Made by a program: the position numbers and the translations under genes. 64,000 bases of DNA from Amborella trichopoda (Eukaryota; Streptophyta; Magnoliopsida; Amborellales; Amborellaceae). The stretch lies in the NCBI RefSeq assembly GCF_000471905.2, contig NW_006497083.1, positions 2,199,171-2,263,170 on the forward strand, in the 5' to 3' direction. The notes beneath the pieces are model-generated. The model saw only the letters and a list, made by a program, of their open reading frames with translations, was not told the DNA's origin and did no database searches. Shown here piece after piece: positions 35,031 to 47,252 of this stretch; position 1 is the first letter of the stretch; every line of letters begins with the position of its first letter.

Positions 35031-35858
35031 CTATGTCAAAGCTATTCGCCACGCTAACTTCATCAGATGCTTTTCCTGTTTACTGTTCCTTTTTATATCC
35101 TCCTTTATTTTAGGGCAATCTCTCTTCATATGACCTTCCTTTTTGCAATAGTAGCAGATAAACTTGCCTTTTCCCTTCGATTTTGACCGACTTCTGCTTC
35201 CAGACCTTCTTTGATTTGATCTCCTTTTATGACTCTCTTTGTGTTTTCCAAAAAAACCTTCTCGTTGAGATTTAATACTGCTAGTCTTCTTCTTTGTCTC
35301 ATTTGACATAAGAGTAGCAGTGATTTCGTCCGTCTCAAGAGTCTAATTTTGGTACAGTGGAGTTGTAACTAGGTGAACGTATGATCTTAGAAGCAAAGCC
35401 AATAAAAGTAGGGCATTGTCTTCATCCTCGATTTCGACCTCAAGGCTTGCTAACTAGCTTATGATCTGGTTGAACTCGCTGAGATGTTCAACCAGATTCG
35501 TGCCTTCTTTCATCTAAAGAGAATACAATTGCTTCTTCAAGAACAACTTGTTCGTCAGAGATTTCGTCATGTAGATACTCTTGAGTTTTGTCCAAACCTC
35601 CGAAGCAGTTTCGAGGTCCACCACATAACGCAAGGCATCATCTGATAGATTCAGACGAATCGCGCTTACTGCCTTTTCCTCCATCTCTTACCGTTTTTCA
35701 TCATCTATCTTTGTTGGTTTCTTTGATTTCCCTAGCAAAGCCTTAGCTGGACCTTGTTGTATCAAAAGATCTTTCATCCTTTGTCGTCAAAGAGTGAAAT
35801 TGTTCTTTCCATTGAACCTCTCAAAGTCATACTTGACGCTTGAGCCATTTCTTGTCAT
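35031..35858 (-). pseudogene. gag of copia element 2 (interrupted)
   Basis: Starts MTRNGSSVKYDFERFNG at 35858 and, through several stops, shows copia capsid features (QGPAKALLGKS, LRYVVDLETASEVW, KLKSIYMTKSLTNKLFLKKQ). It then gives a basic Ser/Arg-rich stretch and an intact CCHC knuckle, CYYCKKEGHMKRDC, at 35172-35131. At least four in-frame stops occur before the knuckle, so it is dead. Confidence 0.75.
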
Positions 35859-35911
35859 CGTGATAGCAAACCCTATAACTCAGAATAACCTTGTTGGCTC
35901 TAATCTCAATT

Positions 35912-36354
35912 TGTAGAAACGAAAGCAATTCACGAAAAAAAGAAAGAATAAACAAACACAAAAGAAAGAGACAACTAACCACTACGCAAAGATATATGTG
36001 GTTCGGCAACGTGCCTACGTCCACGGGAGATGAGAGCTTCTTTACTGACAATGGTGAATACGGTTACAATAGCTCTCTTCCTCACGCCTCTCTGTTTTCT
36101 CTAATTACAAAGAGATCTACATTTTCCCCTTAACCTTGAATGAACCCCCAATCACAACAATATATATCGAGTCCCAGATAGATGGTAAAAATTACCGAAA
36201 TGCCATTGTACAAATATATATCAAGTCCCAGATATATCGAATCTCATGTACGGACCTTCGGCCTTTCGAGCTTTTAACGGCCCTCCAAAGTTGTCCTTTT
36301 GACTCTACTTTGACAAATATATTTTCTCATAATACAAGACATCAATCATCAACA
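35912..36354 (-). repeat. 5' LTR of copia element 2
   Basis: 443 bp, starts TGTTGATGATTGATG and ends TTTCTACA before the primer-binding-like site. The outer boundary is blurred by a 62-bp tandem duplication (36321-36444) that copies the LTR edge and flank. Confidence 0.85.
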
Positions 36355-36444
36355 TACACTTCCCATTTTTTAAGGGACAAGCATTTTCTCATAATACAAG
36401 ACATCAATCATCAACATACACTTCCCATTTTTTAAGGGACAAGC
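36321..36444 (+). repeat. 62-bp tandem duplication across the element 2 LTR edge
   Basis: 36321-36382 and 36383-36444 are essentially identical. Each unit carries the last part of the LTR ('ctcataatacaagacatc'), the TACAC flank, and the first bases of the adjoining MITE ('aagggacaagcat'). It must postdate the insertion of element 2. Confidence 0.9.
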
Positions 36445-36831
36445 ATTTCTATGCTTCCCTACAACATAAAACTTATATGTTTCCCCTTATCCAGGCTAAG
36501 ATGACACCAATCACAATGTCACGTCACTACACTATTTTAATTTTTAATTTTTTCTAAAAAGTATTTTGACACCAAATTTTGGAGTCTACTCCTCCGCAAA
36601 ATGCGCAATTGTAAAAAATATAAAAAAATACTACCAATAAAATAAAATAACTAAAATACCCCTAAAGATTCAAGGGGTATTTTGGCCATTATATTTTATC
36701 AATTTTTTTAAAAACTTTTTTTTGTAGGTGCACCCCTTTGAGTAATATACTAATCCTATAAATTTCATATTCATACAATTTGTAAAAAACCTAAAAATAA
36801 AATAATATGAGGCCATCATATATATATATAA

Positions 36832-37091
36832 NNNNNNNNNNNNNNNNNNNNNNNNNNNNNNNNNNNNNNNNNNNNNNNNNNNNNNNNNNNNNNNNNNNNN
36901 NNNNNNNNNNNNNNNNNNNNNNNNNNNNNNNNNNNNNNNNNNNNNNNNNNNNNNNNNNNNNNNNNNNNNNNNNNNNNNNNNNNNNNNNNNNNNNNNNNNN
37001 NNNNNNNNNNNNNNNNNNNNNNNNNNNNNNNNNNNNNNNNNNNNNNNNNNNNNNNNNNNNNNNNNNNNNNNNNNNNNNNNNNNNNNNNNNN
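36832..37091. other. Assembly gap (260 N)
   Basis: Unknown bases between a (TA)n run in the split MITE and the outer end of the 3' LTR of copia element 3. Reading frames drawn across it are meaningless. Confidence 0.99.
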
Positions 37092-37338
37092 GTTGGAATT
37101 TGGTGGGTGAAATGGAGGCAACAAATAGTACGATTTGCAAAAATGAAAGCTCAAACTCTTCTTGTTTTCATACATGCAGAAGCGCTATCTCGAGACGATA
37201 TTTTTCACCCTTCGATATAATATTTGATGTGCATAAGAAGGGCAATTCGTCTTCGGGATATAGGAAAACATAGAGGTCTTTTACAATGTTCCTAAGCTCT
37301 ATGCACCCAAGCTTGGAACCCATACACTACACCAGAGT

Positions 37339-37376
<38 letters not shown>

Positions 37377-38261
37377 GAGTAGAGAGGGAGAGTTTAGCTT
37401 ACTAGTTTGCTTACTGGAATTGCAGATAATGGTGTATTGAGAGGCTAAACAATTGTTCTAAGTCAGTAACTCGTATGGGTAGGAGGGCCCTTATTATAGA
37501 GCACCAAGAGGCTGCCCATTTAGTGTTATGGTGGTTACATACACTACTCAACAACTATAAGTTACTCTAACAGCTACAAATTATATACACTTGAACGGTT
37601 ATATACACTGGATGGTTGTTGTTACAACCCTCCATCTCATCAACGGCTAGACGAACGTTGGATGTCCCACATGCGTCAACAGCTAGATGACAGGTGGATC
37701 TCCCTACGAGCTGGGCTCACAAAAAGATAATGAGCCACAAGCCCGACTTGCACACGTGCTTGGGAGAGGGGCGCCTCATACGCCTTGAAGGGTTATATAC
37801 ACTTGATGGCTGCTGTTACAAGCATCTATCTCAGCAACGGCTAAATAACCATTGGATGTCCCAGATGCCTCAACCTCTAGATGACCATTGAATTTCCCTA
37901 CGAGTCGGACTCACAAAAAGATAACGAGTCACGAGCCTAACCCACACACATACTCGAGCGAAGGGTGCCTCATGTGCTGATGCAAGCATGCGCCATCAAG
38001 CACCCTTGCGCCCATGCCCTCGCCCTCGCCCTCGCCCTCGCCCTTGCACACACGCATGTGCCTTCTCTCTCCTTTGTAATTAGAGTATATTACATATGAA
38101 TGTGTGTTATTAAATACAACTCAACAAACTCTCTCCGCTTCAATGTGGGACTCAAACCCACATCTTCCTCACTCTACAAATGCATTTTAGGAAAATACAA
38201 TTAAACCAAAATGATGTTTTGAAATACACTTCAAGCACTTTTCAAATAAAAAATACAAACA
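37090..38261 (-). repeat. 3' LTR of copia element 3 (expanded)
   Basis: About 1.17 kb, collinear with the 5' LTR at both ends. It is longer because of a tandem duplication of roughly 190 bp (37590-37770 and 37780-37965, each with 'ttatatacacttga', 'ttggatgtccca' and 'ctcacaaaaagataa') and a (CGCCCT)n run near 38020. A (GA)n microsatellite lies at 37340-37372. Confidence 0.75.
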
Positions 38262-38888
38262 ATTTCATCTACTATTTTAAAATAATAAAACAAAACATAG
38301 GAAACATATTATTTGCATACCATGAAAGTGTCTTTCGATTTGAACTTTCATTTAGAGTGTACGTCCATCAAGTACTATGGTAGCGTATAGCTTTGAACCA
38401 GGTTGCTTATGTAACAGACCGATAGTACAACTCACAAACAATATTCAACTCTGGTGTCTTTTTAGCTACCAGTAGTTTTGGGCCTTGTGCTTATATTCTG
38501 ATTTTATAAATGCTCTAGAGACAAGTCCATCTCATAGGAAGTAGCCTCACTTCCACAATTATATAGGTGTGTCTATCAAGAGTGCCCCTATATATAAAAC
38601 ACTCTGACTTATGTAGTCCATAGACAACATTAAGAGCATAGTTCATCCTACAAGCATTCAGGTCATCACTAGACTTATCCACCGCATAGATTTTCTTAGA
38701 ATGGGTGTTTATTATATTTTGTCATCTAGTGACCAAACTAACCATACGTACAGTATGTTTTTACTACATTGAACTTAAAGTTTTTAGGTTACAAAAGACT
38801 AAGTTGGGTTCCTACTGTACATGATTACTCAATGGAGTCTAGCCCCATTCGTTTTGACATCTTACTAATGTCATCTCTTGCAAGGCCT

Positions 38889-39390
38889 TTAGTTAAAAGG
38901 ATCAGCCAAATTTTCTTTTGATCTTACATATTCTACACTAATGACTCCATCCCTAATTAACATTTTAATGGAGTTATGCCTTCTCGCAATATGTGTAGAT
39001 TTTCCATTATATACATCATTACAAGCTCTCGCAATAGTAGCTTGATTATCACAATATATTGTTATTGCAGGTCTTGGTTTTGACCATATAGGAATGTCAT
39101 CTAACAAATTATTTAGTCATTCGGTCTCTTTGCCGGCAAAGTCTAAAACAATAATTTCAAACTCCATTGTACAACATGAAATACACATTTGTTTATTTGA
39201 CCCACCATGATATTGCATTACCCGCTAATACAAATATCCATCCAGATTTTGATAGAGAATCTTGGATTTCATTATTCCAATTAACATCATTATACCCTTC
39301 CAACACTCCAGGATAACCCACATATATTATGTCATAAGTCATAATTCCTTTTAAGTATCTTAATACCCGAGATATAGCATCTCAATGCTC
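38889..39390 (-). pseudogene. RNase H domain of copia element 3 (partial)
   Basis: The 72-codon frame 39107-38889 reads IYCDNQATIARACNDVYNGK, STHIARRHN and YVRSKENLADPF, the C-terminal half of the copia RNase H. The N-terminal half (39120-39390) is only recognisable in fragments. The 600 bp between this and the LTR is untranslated 3' internal sequence. Confidence 0.7.
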
Positions 39391-39399
39391 TTTACTTGG

Positions 39400-40335
39400 A
39401 CAACTTGTATATCTAATAAGTTTGCCAATTGCATATGTAATGTCAGACCTCGTGCTAGTCATTGCATGCATCAAACGACCAATTACCTAGCATATTCAAG
39501 TTGAGATATACATCTTTCATTATTTTTCTTTAACTTAATATGATGATCTATAGAAGAAGAGACTGGCTTACTATCAGTATACTCAAATTTATTAAGTATT
39601 TTCTCAATATAGTGAGATTGAGTCAAGATTAATATTTTTTCTTTTCTCACTATTTTGATACCAAGTATCACATCAGCCTCTCCTAAGTCTCCTTCATATC
39701 AAAATTAGATGCGATGAACTTCTTAGTTTCCTCGACAATTTCTAGATTAGAGCCAAAGATATGTCATCCACATATAAACAAATTATGACACGTAAATAAT
39801 TTATTTTCTTACTATACACACATTTATCAGCCTCATTTATCTTAAAACCATTTGACATCAACACATTATCAAATTTCTTATGCTGTTGTTTAGGTGCTTG
39901 TTTTAGTCCATAAAGATATTTAACCAATTTACAAATTTTTTTTCTCATGATCTGGCATTACAAACCATTTGGGTTGTTCCGTATCTATTTCATTATCTAA
40001 GTCACCATTTAAAAAAAACAATTTTTACATCCATTTGATGTATGACAAGATGATTGGTAGAGGCTATTTCCAAGAGCAATGTAATAGTAGCCATGCTTGC
40101 CACAGGTGCATATGTGTCAAAATAATCAATGTCTTTTTTTTGTTCAAAGCCTTTAGCAACTAATCTTACTTTATATTTATTAATAGAACCATCAAAATTC
40201 ATTTTTCTTTTAAAAATCTATTTACAACCAATGGGTTTAGAACTTGGTGGAAGATCTACTAATTTCCAAGTGTTGTTAACTATTATGGAATCTATTTCAA
40301 TATTAATAGCTTTTGTCCAAAAAATTGCATCTTGA
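39400..40335 (-). pseudogene. Reverse transcriptase of copia element 3 (broken)
   Basis: RVT_2 fragments: KWVFKRKM-like and GSINKYKVRLVAKGFEQK (40202-40002) with TYAPVASMATITLLLEIA and HQMDVKIVF; then KLVKYLYGLKQAPKQQHKKF and ICLYVDDISLA with the Y-x-D-D (39948-39742); then GIKIVRKEKILILTQSHYIEKIL (39671-39483). Stops separate them. Confidence 0.75.
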
Positions 40336-40351
40336 GATGCCAAAGCTTCAT

Positions 40352-41870
40352 TTAGAGAGATGTAGGATCGTCCTTCACATTTGAGACTATAGGTGATGAG
40401 TTCAAAATTTTATTTTGATTAGCCTCAACAAGATAAATAAAAAAATCATGTCCAAAGAGGTAAGATGGGTTACCTCTAATTCTCTTACTTCTTCTTGGTT
40501 CTATTATTTCATTATTATTATGTTCTTCATCAACATTATGATCATTTTCTAGATTATTTTCATTTTCCATGCTACTTGATTCATTCACTTCACTTTTACA
40601 AGTGAGATTTTCAAAAAATTCAGCATCTCTAGATTCCAAAATTGTGTTAGAATTTAGATCCAAAAATCTATTTTGATAATATCCCAAAAAAATACATTTA
40701 GATGTTCTAGAACCCAATTTATTTCTTTTAGGATCTAGAAGTCTAACATATGCAAGACAACCCCATACTTTGAAAAAAATCAAATAAAGTTTTTTATTAA
40801 ACCAAAGCTCATAAGGGATCTTATCACTCTTTTTATATGAAATTCTATTCAAAATAAACTATGCAAATAATAAAGTTTCACCCCACAAATTCAATGGCAA
40901 AGAAAAAGAAATAAGTATTGCATTTACCATTTCAACTAAAATTCTATTTTTCCTTTCCACTAATCCATTTTGTTGAGGGGTATAAAGAGCAATTACTTGA
41001 TGAATAATGTCATTATTTTCAAAAAATTCATTAAAATCATTTGATAAATATTATCCTCATCTACCACTTCTAATAATTTTGATTTTTTTGCTAAGTTGAT
41101 TTTCAACTTCTGCTTTGAAAACTTTAAAATTTTCCAAAACCTCTTATTTATGTCTAAGCAAATAAACATAAAAAAATCTAAAAAAATCATCAATAAAAAA
41201 AATCTAAAAAAATCATCAATAAAGATAATAAAATACTTTTTATCACCTCTAGTAAGAACATTATTTAAATCACGTGCATCACTATGTATAAGTCATAGCA
41301 ATTCGCTATTTCTTTCAATTGAAGGAAATAGTTTTCTAGTAATTTTAGTTTGTACACATACTTCATATTTTTCTTTAGTTAATTCATCACAATTAGAAAT
41401 CAATCCTAATTTAACCAAAGATTTAATAGAAGTATAATTAATATGTCCGAATCTCATATGTCATACATTACAAGAAGTAACAATATACGAAGGAGACTTA
41501 TTCATTTCATTAACAAGATCAAATTTGAACATCTCATCACGTGAGTATCCCTTGCCAACAAATATACCATTTTCGGTCAAGATGAGTTTGTCAGACCCAA
41601 TGACCATTTTAAGGCCCTTCTTGACCAAAAATGGTAAATCTGTGGGGTGAAGCTTTATTATCTACATGCTTTATTTTGAATAGAATTTCATATAAAAAGA
41701 GTAATAAGATCCCTTATGAGCTTGCCCGAACTAAACTTTAAGGTGAGTACTTTGCCCGAACTAAACTTTAATTTCATTATACCCTATCCAAGCATATTTG
41801 ACATAACTTGGGTTCCCAGTTGCATAGAAATACCATCACCCATTAGTTCAAAAGTCTTAAACATATCTCG
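40352..41870 (-). pseudogene. Protease tail and integrase of copia element 3 (decayed)
   Basis: Immediately inside the hAT junction the frame continues DMFKTFELMGDGISM, the region after the protease active site. Fragments of the integrase core follow, with many stops. The best part is 40852-40352, reading the integrase C-terminal region (PYELWFNKK, FKVWGCLAYVRL, SKCIFLGYYQNRF, ESRDAEFFEN) and RRSKRIRG, the linker before RT. Confidence 0.65.
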
Positions 41871-41881
41871 ATTGTTTGACA

Positions 41882-44800
41882 CAGTGTTTTAAAATGCGGG
41901 ATGCGGCCCTGATGCGGTGGGGGGCCAATGTGGCTCGGATGCAGGTGCATCGCGATGATGCGGTCAATAAATGTAAAAAAATCCTAAAAAATCTAAAAAA
42001 ATAAGTTAATGCATAGAAAAAATATGAATGTGATACATATGATAGTAGGTATTTTAGTTTAATGATTAACTTCAAAACTATTAGTTGTCAGAGATTCTAT
42101 ATCCAGTTATCCACTATCCCCTGATAGAAACTAAAAACTTGAAACCAGCATTATAAAGCATTCAACAATCAATAACCATCAACACAAATTTGCACCATAA
42201 GCACAACTATAACTAAGCACAACCATCAACAACCATAAGTACAACCATAAGCACAAAATAATGATATTACAAAATACAAATCAAAAGTCAAGCTCAAGAA
42301 GAGTTAATAGTTAATAAATAATAACTTAATACAATCATCCATTTTGAGAGTCAAGTTTAAAATTTGAACTTCATTTTTTCAAATATCAATCAGACAAGTC
42401 ATCTTAAGAGTCGTCATGCGCATCATCAATATCATCCTCGACGACCTCCATGTATTCTTTTTCATTGGTCTCCTCTGAGTCAGCTTCCTCCTCAACCTCT
42501 GAAGCTAATGTGTGAATGAGACTAGACACAGCAGCTCCTCTACTCCTTTGTGCTCTAGTGTTAGGTCGATCTTCTTCATTAGCCCATATTGTTAGCTCGA
42601 CATCAAACCATGTAAGGTCCTCACCCTCAAACACACACTCTTGTCTTGGATCCATGGTCCACTCACTTATGAAATCACCATCAGCTTCATATAATTGAAT
42701 AGAGCTTCGTGCGATTTCCATACCTCTCCCTAAGCCGCTCGTTATACCTCACATAAACCAAATCATTCAACTTTTTCTGCTCCAACCTATTTCTTTTTTT
42801 TGTATAGAGCTGTGGTAGAAATTTAAAATCAGATAAATTAGAATTTTAGATTAGAAAATTGAAATTTAAGAAATAAGGATTAAGGAATAAGGAGTAAAGG
42901 ACTTACATGCTCAAATGCACTCCAATTGCGCTCACAACCTGATGAGCTACATGAATAGCAAGACGTTGTAGATTTGGTGTCTCTCTTCCATGTAATGCCC
43001 ACCATACAGATGTATAATATTTTATAATTTAAAATATAGTTAAAAATTAAGGGTATAAAATAAACAATGGAACTATACATAAAGTAAGAGACAAGTAACA
43101 TTATTTTTAGGCTTTTAGCCTTTACCTGAATTTGTAGTGTCCCTATTTCGAGTGGCAATATCTCTCCCAAAGTTTTCCAATACTAACTTGAACTTAATTA
43201 ATTCATGGCTCTGGATCTCACCTGGATATCTTTGTCTGGCATTAACCTTTCTAGCAGATCTAAGAACCCACCATGTATTACACAATCTGACTCAATGGAT
43301 GGGTGCTTGTAGTGAAGAGATGGGTTTAGAAAATAACCGGCAGAATGGATGTGCTTGTGAAGGTTTAGAAAATAACCAATTGAATGGAGGTGCCTGTGAA
43401 GCTGGGTATCCCATCTCCTATCAATAATTTCAAGTATAGCCTTTCACATATTTTCATCATCTTTTAAAACATCTTTTATTTCAGCTCTTGCCCTAATCAT
43501 TGCCTCATGTATGTAGCCCATGACGGGCTTCGCATCACCATCAACCAGTCGAAGCACTCTTACTAAAGGGCGAGCTACCTCCAATGCAATAATTATTTGA
43601 CTCCAAAAAGATGTATTCAAAATAATTTTTTCAGCCTTTCTCCCATCCTTATGCTTTAACCATTTGCTTTGACTCCATTGCTCTGAAGCAAACATGGGCC
43701 TCAAGGCACTTTTTTGCTTGGCTAGGCTTCGAAGAGTGAAAAATGACATGGCAAATCTAGTGATACCCGATTTCACTAATTCACTCTTCTTTATAAAAGA
43801 CCTCATCATGCTTATGACTATGGTGTGATTGTAAATAAATCCAACAAACATAGCTCTTGAAATCACCCCACTAAATAAAGATGTTATACTCATTTCCTTA
43901 AGCATAAGATTAACATAGTGAGTTGCACAAGGAGTCCAAAACATATGCTTCCTTTTCAAAGTCAAGAAATGCCCAACTGCAGCATAGTTAGCACCATTGT
44001 CCGTGATAATTTGTACCACATTTTGCTCCCCAACAAAATCGACAATCTCATACATCAAGCCAGATAAGTATGTACCATCATGTGACTTGTCTGATGCATC
44101 AATAGACTTAACAAAAAAAGTAATTGTTGGGCAGTTAACCAAAAAATTAATGAATGTCCTTGATTTCCCATTGGACCAACCATTACCCATAATAGTGGCC
44201 CCATATTTCTCCCACCCTTCTCTCTGAGAAATCAAAATTTTATTCACATCAAATACAATATCCTTCAACAAGGGCTCCCTAACCTCATGTAGTGAAGGAG
44301 GAATAAGTCTTGGGCCATATTGCCCAATTGCCTAGACCATACATGCAAAACTATCCAAAGTTATAGTATTAAAAAGAATGTCGGCCATGTAAATCCACTT
44401 TGCAATCGATTTACATACCGACTTCCTTTGTTCTTTCTTATATTTATTGTCAATAGTGGTTTGTTTTGTTTTTTTTTTCTCTCCTGAACCACAATTTCGG
44501 AGCTAGGGGAAAAAAAGAATCCATTGGCCCCTTAGAGAGGTGTTCTCAGCACTACCACTAATATTTATAATTCTCTCTCTTGAGGTTGGAGTATGAGTAC
44601 CCATTTGCCTCATTGCAACTTCAGACATATCATCATCAACAACAACATCAAATAATTGCATATCATCAAGTAATTCCTTTCTTTTCTTTTTTTTTCTCTT
44701 TATCTTTCTTCAATCTATCCAAATATTCTCTATTATCCTTTTTTATATCATCTGTAGCTTGTGGGCATGCTCTTACATTCCCAGAAATTACGGCCAAATG

Positions 44801-45462
44801 CTCTTTTTGTCGAAAAATACCACCCATAAAAGTATTTCCACAGAGCAAGCATATCACACAATTTCAATGTTTCGATTTTTTTAGTTTAGCATATTTCCAA
44901 GCTGGATCCTTGTTACTAGAAGATTGGGAAGAAGACATTGCCCCAAAAATAAGTATAACAGTATTATTGTACAAGAAGGAATAAAAAGTTACAGACTCTG
45001 TGAAGTAGTGCTCGATTTCTTCACAGCCTTTGAAATCCCTAATTTCTTATCACAAATTCACCTTAACATCTCCAAATCAACAAATGAACATCCAAGTATC
45101 AAACAACTGCCAAATCGAAGATTTGGATGAAAAAAAAAATTTCGCCAAGGTTTTTTTTTCCCTCATTTTGATGCAAAAAGGCCACAAAAGTGGCTGGAAA
45201 TCTTCGTTTAGGGGGGTATAATAACCCCCCAAATAGTTTCCCTAAACTTTGGAACTACAAATAGACCATTTTTACCCCCCCCCTCGGAGGGGGAAAAGCG
45301 AAAAACATTTCCGCGAAAACAGATGCGGCGTGATGCGAAGCGATGCAGGATGCAGCCATGATGCCTCCTGATGCGGCCGCATCTGTCAAAAGCGCATATG
45401 CGCCAGTTTGCAATGCGGATGCGAGCGCATCCCACATGATGCGACTGCATTTTTAAACACTG
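41882..45462 (-). mobile_element. 3.58-kb autonomous-type hAT DNA transposon
   Basis: Bounded by terminal inverted repeats: CAGTGTTTTAAAATGCGG on the left, and CAGTGTTTAAAAATGCAG when the right end is reverse-complemented. The flanks are GTTTGACA (41874-41881) and GTTTGATA (45463-45470), an 8-bp target duplication with one mismatch, as expected of hAT. GATGCGG-type words are repeated just inside both ends (41890-41965 and 45320-45450), resembling subterminal transposase-binding repeats. It encodes a BED/DUF659/hAT-dimerisation transposase on the minus strand. It is inserted in copia element 3 at the start of the protease region. Confidence 0.92.
42404..44938 (-). pseudogene. hAT transposase (BED finger, DUF659, hAT dimerisation), lightly damaged
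   Basis: Start MSSSQSSSNKDPAWKYAKL at 44938. A BED-type zinc finger follows (CLLCGNTFMGGIFRQKEHL..), interrupted by a single stop at about 44867. Then a Lys/Glu-rich linker and, after one more stop near 44330, the 275-codon DUF659 frame 44271-43444 (TIMGNGWSNGKSRTFINFLV, IDASDKSHDGTYLSGL, VQIITDNGANY with acidic catalytic-type residues, FWTPCATHYVNLML). The C-terminal dimerisation hallmark SSSGCERNWSAFEHV is at about 42960-42900, then NRLEQKKLNDLVYVRYN (about 42780), and an acidic tail ending at 42404. Introns or frameshifts separate these exons. The few stops suggest a fairly young element or mis-drawn introns. Confidence 0.85.
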
Positions 45463-45479
45463 GTTTGATACATGTTAGT

Positions 45480-46400
45480 ATCGACCCACCATCCATTATC
45501 TTTATCGATCATATTTACTTCGGTGACCATTGGTACAAATTTTACTTTAGTGGTCAAGTACACTTGATCTCTAGGCCTTTTGAACCCTTTCCAATGTTGA
45601 CGCTCTCTTGAATAGTGTCCCGGTTTTCCACATACCTGACAAGTGGTTTTTTTCTTGTTGGCAATAGACTTTAGGTCCTTATAATTTTCATTATAGACCT
45701 TGGGAAAGAAAGGCTTATTGCTATAAAGAGCATTTGATTTTGCTCAACAAGGTTTGCATTAGAGTCAAAATGAATTGATTTTTTTTCGCTAAGTCTATTC
45801 TATTCTTCAATTCGAATAGATATTTGAAGTTGGACCAAATCGAGATCAACTTTCTTGTGTTTCATCGTCTTTTGGTACTCTCTTCAAGATGGGGGAAACT
45901 TATGAATTATAGAACCTACTAGGAGATATTTATCCAAAGATACCACAATCTTTAAGTTAAATGACTACAAGCTGCAACTCAAATATTTGAGAGAGAATAG
46001 ATTTATTTTCAATGAATTTGAAATCTAAAAGGTTAGAGATTAGAAATATTTTGTTACCAGACTCTTCTGTGAGGTATTTGGTTTCAAGTAGTTTCCAAAA
46101 CTCTCTTGCCTTACCAATGGAGGCATACATGTCATAGGTCGGGTCCGCCAAGGCATTTAGAATATGACCCTTACATATATAGTCATCATCCATCCATCTC
46201 TTGTATGATTGAGTTTATTCATCGGTGGAGTCATCCGATGGTGGCGACGGTGTAGGCGTTGACTCGGTGACTATGTAAACCACTTTGAGAGTGGTAAGTA
46301 AAAATAGAACATTTTGCTACCATCACTTGAAATTCAACCCGTTTAAGCGTTCAAGTTGAGTAAAATCATGATTCATAACCTTCAAAGAAGTCATGGCAGT
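45480..46400 (-). pseudogene. gag and zinc knuckle of copia element 3 (decayed)
   Basis: From about 46399, TSLKVMNHDFTQLERLNGLNF leads through stops into a 78-codon frame (46193-45957) with AREFWKLLETKYLTEES and KFIENKSILSQIFELQ, typical of copia capsid. A CCHC-like knuckle, CQVCGKPGHYSRER, lies near 45640 with the fourth ligand replaced by Arg. The following WWVDT marks the protease start, and the hAT insertion breaks the protein there. Confidence 0.7.
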
Positions 46401-46435
46401 CTTTTTTCTCTCACTCATGAGATATTGTCTTGAAT

Positions 46436-47252
46436 TGTTGGAATTTGATGGGTGAAAAAGGTGCAGAAAATAGTACGATTTGCAAAAATGAAAACTCAAA
46501 CTCTTCTTGTTTTCGGGCACGCATGAACGCTATCTCAAGACGATATTTGCCCCCCTTCAATATAATATTTGATGTGCATAAGAAGGGCAATTCGTCTTCG
46601 GGATGCAGGAAAACAGAGAGGTCGTTTACAATGCTCCTAAGCTCTATGCACCCAAGTTTGGAACCCACACACTAGACACCAAAGTCTTGATGCATTAGAG
46701 AGAGAGAGAGAGAGAGAGAGAAAATTGAGTAGAGAGAGAGAGTTTACCACACTAGTTTACTTGCTGGAATTGCAGAGAATGGTCTAGTGAGAGAGGCTAC
46801 AAAATTGTTCTAAGTCTGTAACTCGCACGGGTAGGAGGGCCAAATGACCGTTGGATGTCCCACACGCATCAACAGCTAGATAACCGTTGGATCTCCCTAC
46901 GAGCCGGGCTCACAAAAAGCTAACGAGCCACGAGCACTCACAAAGTGAAAAGTGCGTCATCAAGGGCCCACGCCCTCACCCTTGCCCTCGCAGACGCACA
47001 CACACACACATGCACATGTACATGTACGTCACACAATTCGTGTCCTCCATACATGCGCCTCCCCTCTCCTTTGTATTTAGAGTATATCGTGTAGGAATAC
47101 GTGTTCTTAAATACAACTTAACAAACTCTCTCCTCTTCAATGTAGGACTCAAACCCTTCGTCTCTCTACAAAGGTATTTTAGGAAAGTATAATAAAACCA
47201 AAGTAATGTTTTGAAATATAATTAAGCATTTTTCAAACAAAAAATACTAACC
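46436..47252 (-). repeat. 5' LTR of copia element 3
   Basis: 817 bp. It shares 'agtacgatttgcaaaaatga', 'gatgtgcataagaagggcaa' and 'aacaaactctctcc' with the 3' LTR. It has a (GA)n run at 46697-46722 and an (AC)n run near 46995. The outermost TG appears mutated to GG. Confidence 0.75.

Larger units (their letters stand above)
31374..36354 (-). mobile_element. Ty1/copia LTR retrotransposon, element 2 (complete outline, mutated)
   Basis: A minus-strand element of about 4.98 kb with TG..CA LTRs that are clearly alike, and a perfect 5-bp target duplication TACAC (31369-31373 and 36355-36359). A primer-binding-like TTGAGATTAGAGCC follows the 5' LTR, and a purine tract AAGATGGAGAT precedes the 3' LTR. 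The internal order is gag, CCHC knuckle, integrase, reverse transcriptase, RNase H. Stops and frameshifts in gag, integrase and RT make it inactive. LTR similarity with scattered substitutions and one 5' LTR-specific segment of about 30 bp (around 36240-36275) argues for an insertion of moderate age. Confidence 0.9.
37090..47252 (-). mobile_element. Ty1/copia LTR retrotransposon, element 3 (interrupted by a hAT element)
   Basis: A minus-strand copia element whose LTRs are 46436-47252 (5') and about 37090-38261 (3'). gag and the knuckle lie at 45470-46400, and pol at 38889-41870, separated by a 3.58-kb hAT transposon at 41882-45462. Without the hAT insert it is about 6.6 kb. Coding parts are badly decayed, with many stops. 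The outer left end falls in the assembly gap and the right flank has no confirmed target duplication (GATGA at 47253-47257 is the candidate). Confidence 0.8.

Noticed and set aside
36670..37220. Open frames crossing the first N gap, and similar frames at 50599-51078
   Set aside because: They are made of unknown residues and microsatellite sequence.
43137..43427. 96-codon plus-strand frame
   Set aside because: It overlaps the hAT transposase C-terminal region in antisense; the minus strand has the recognisable peptide.
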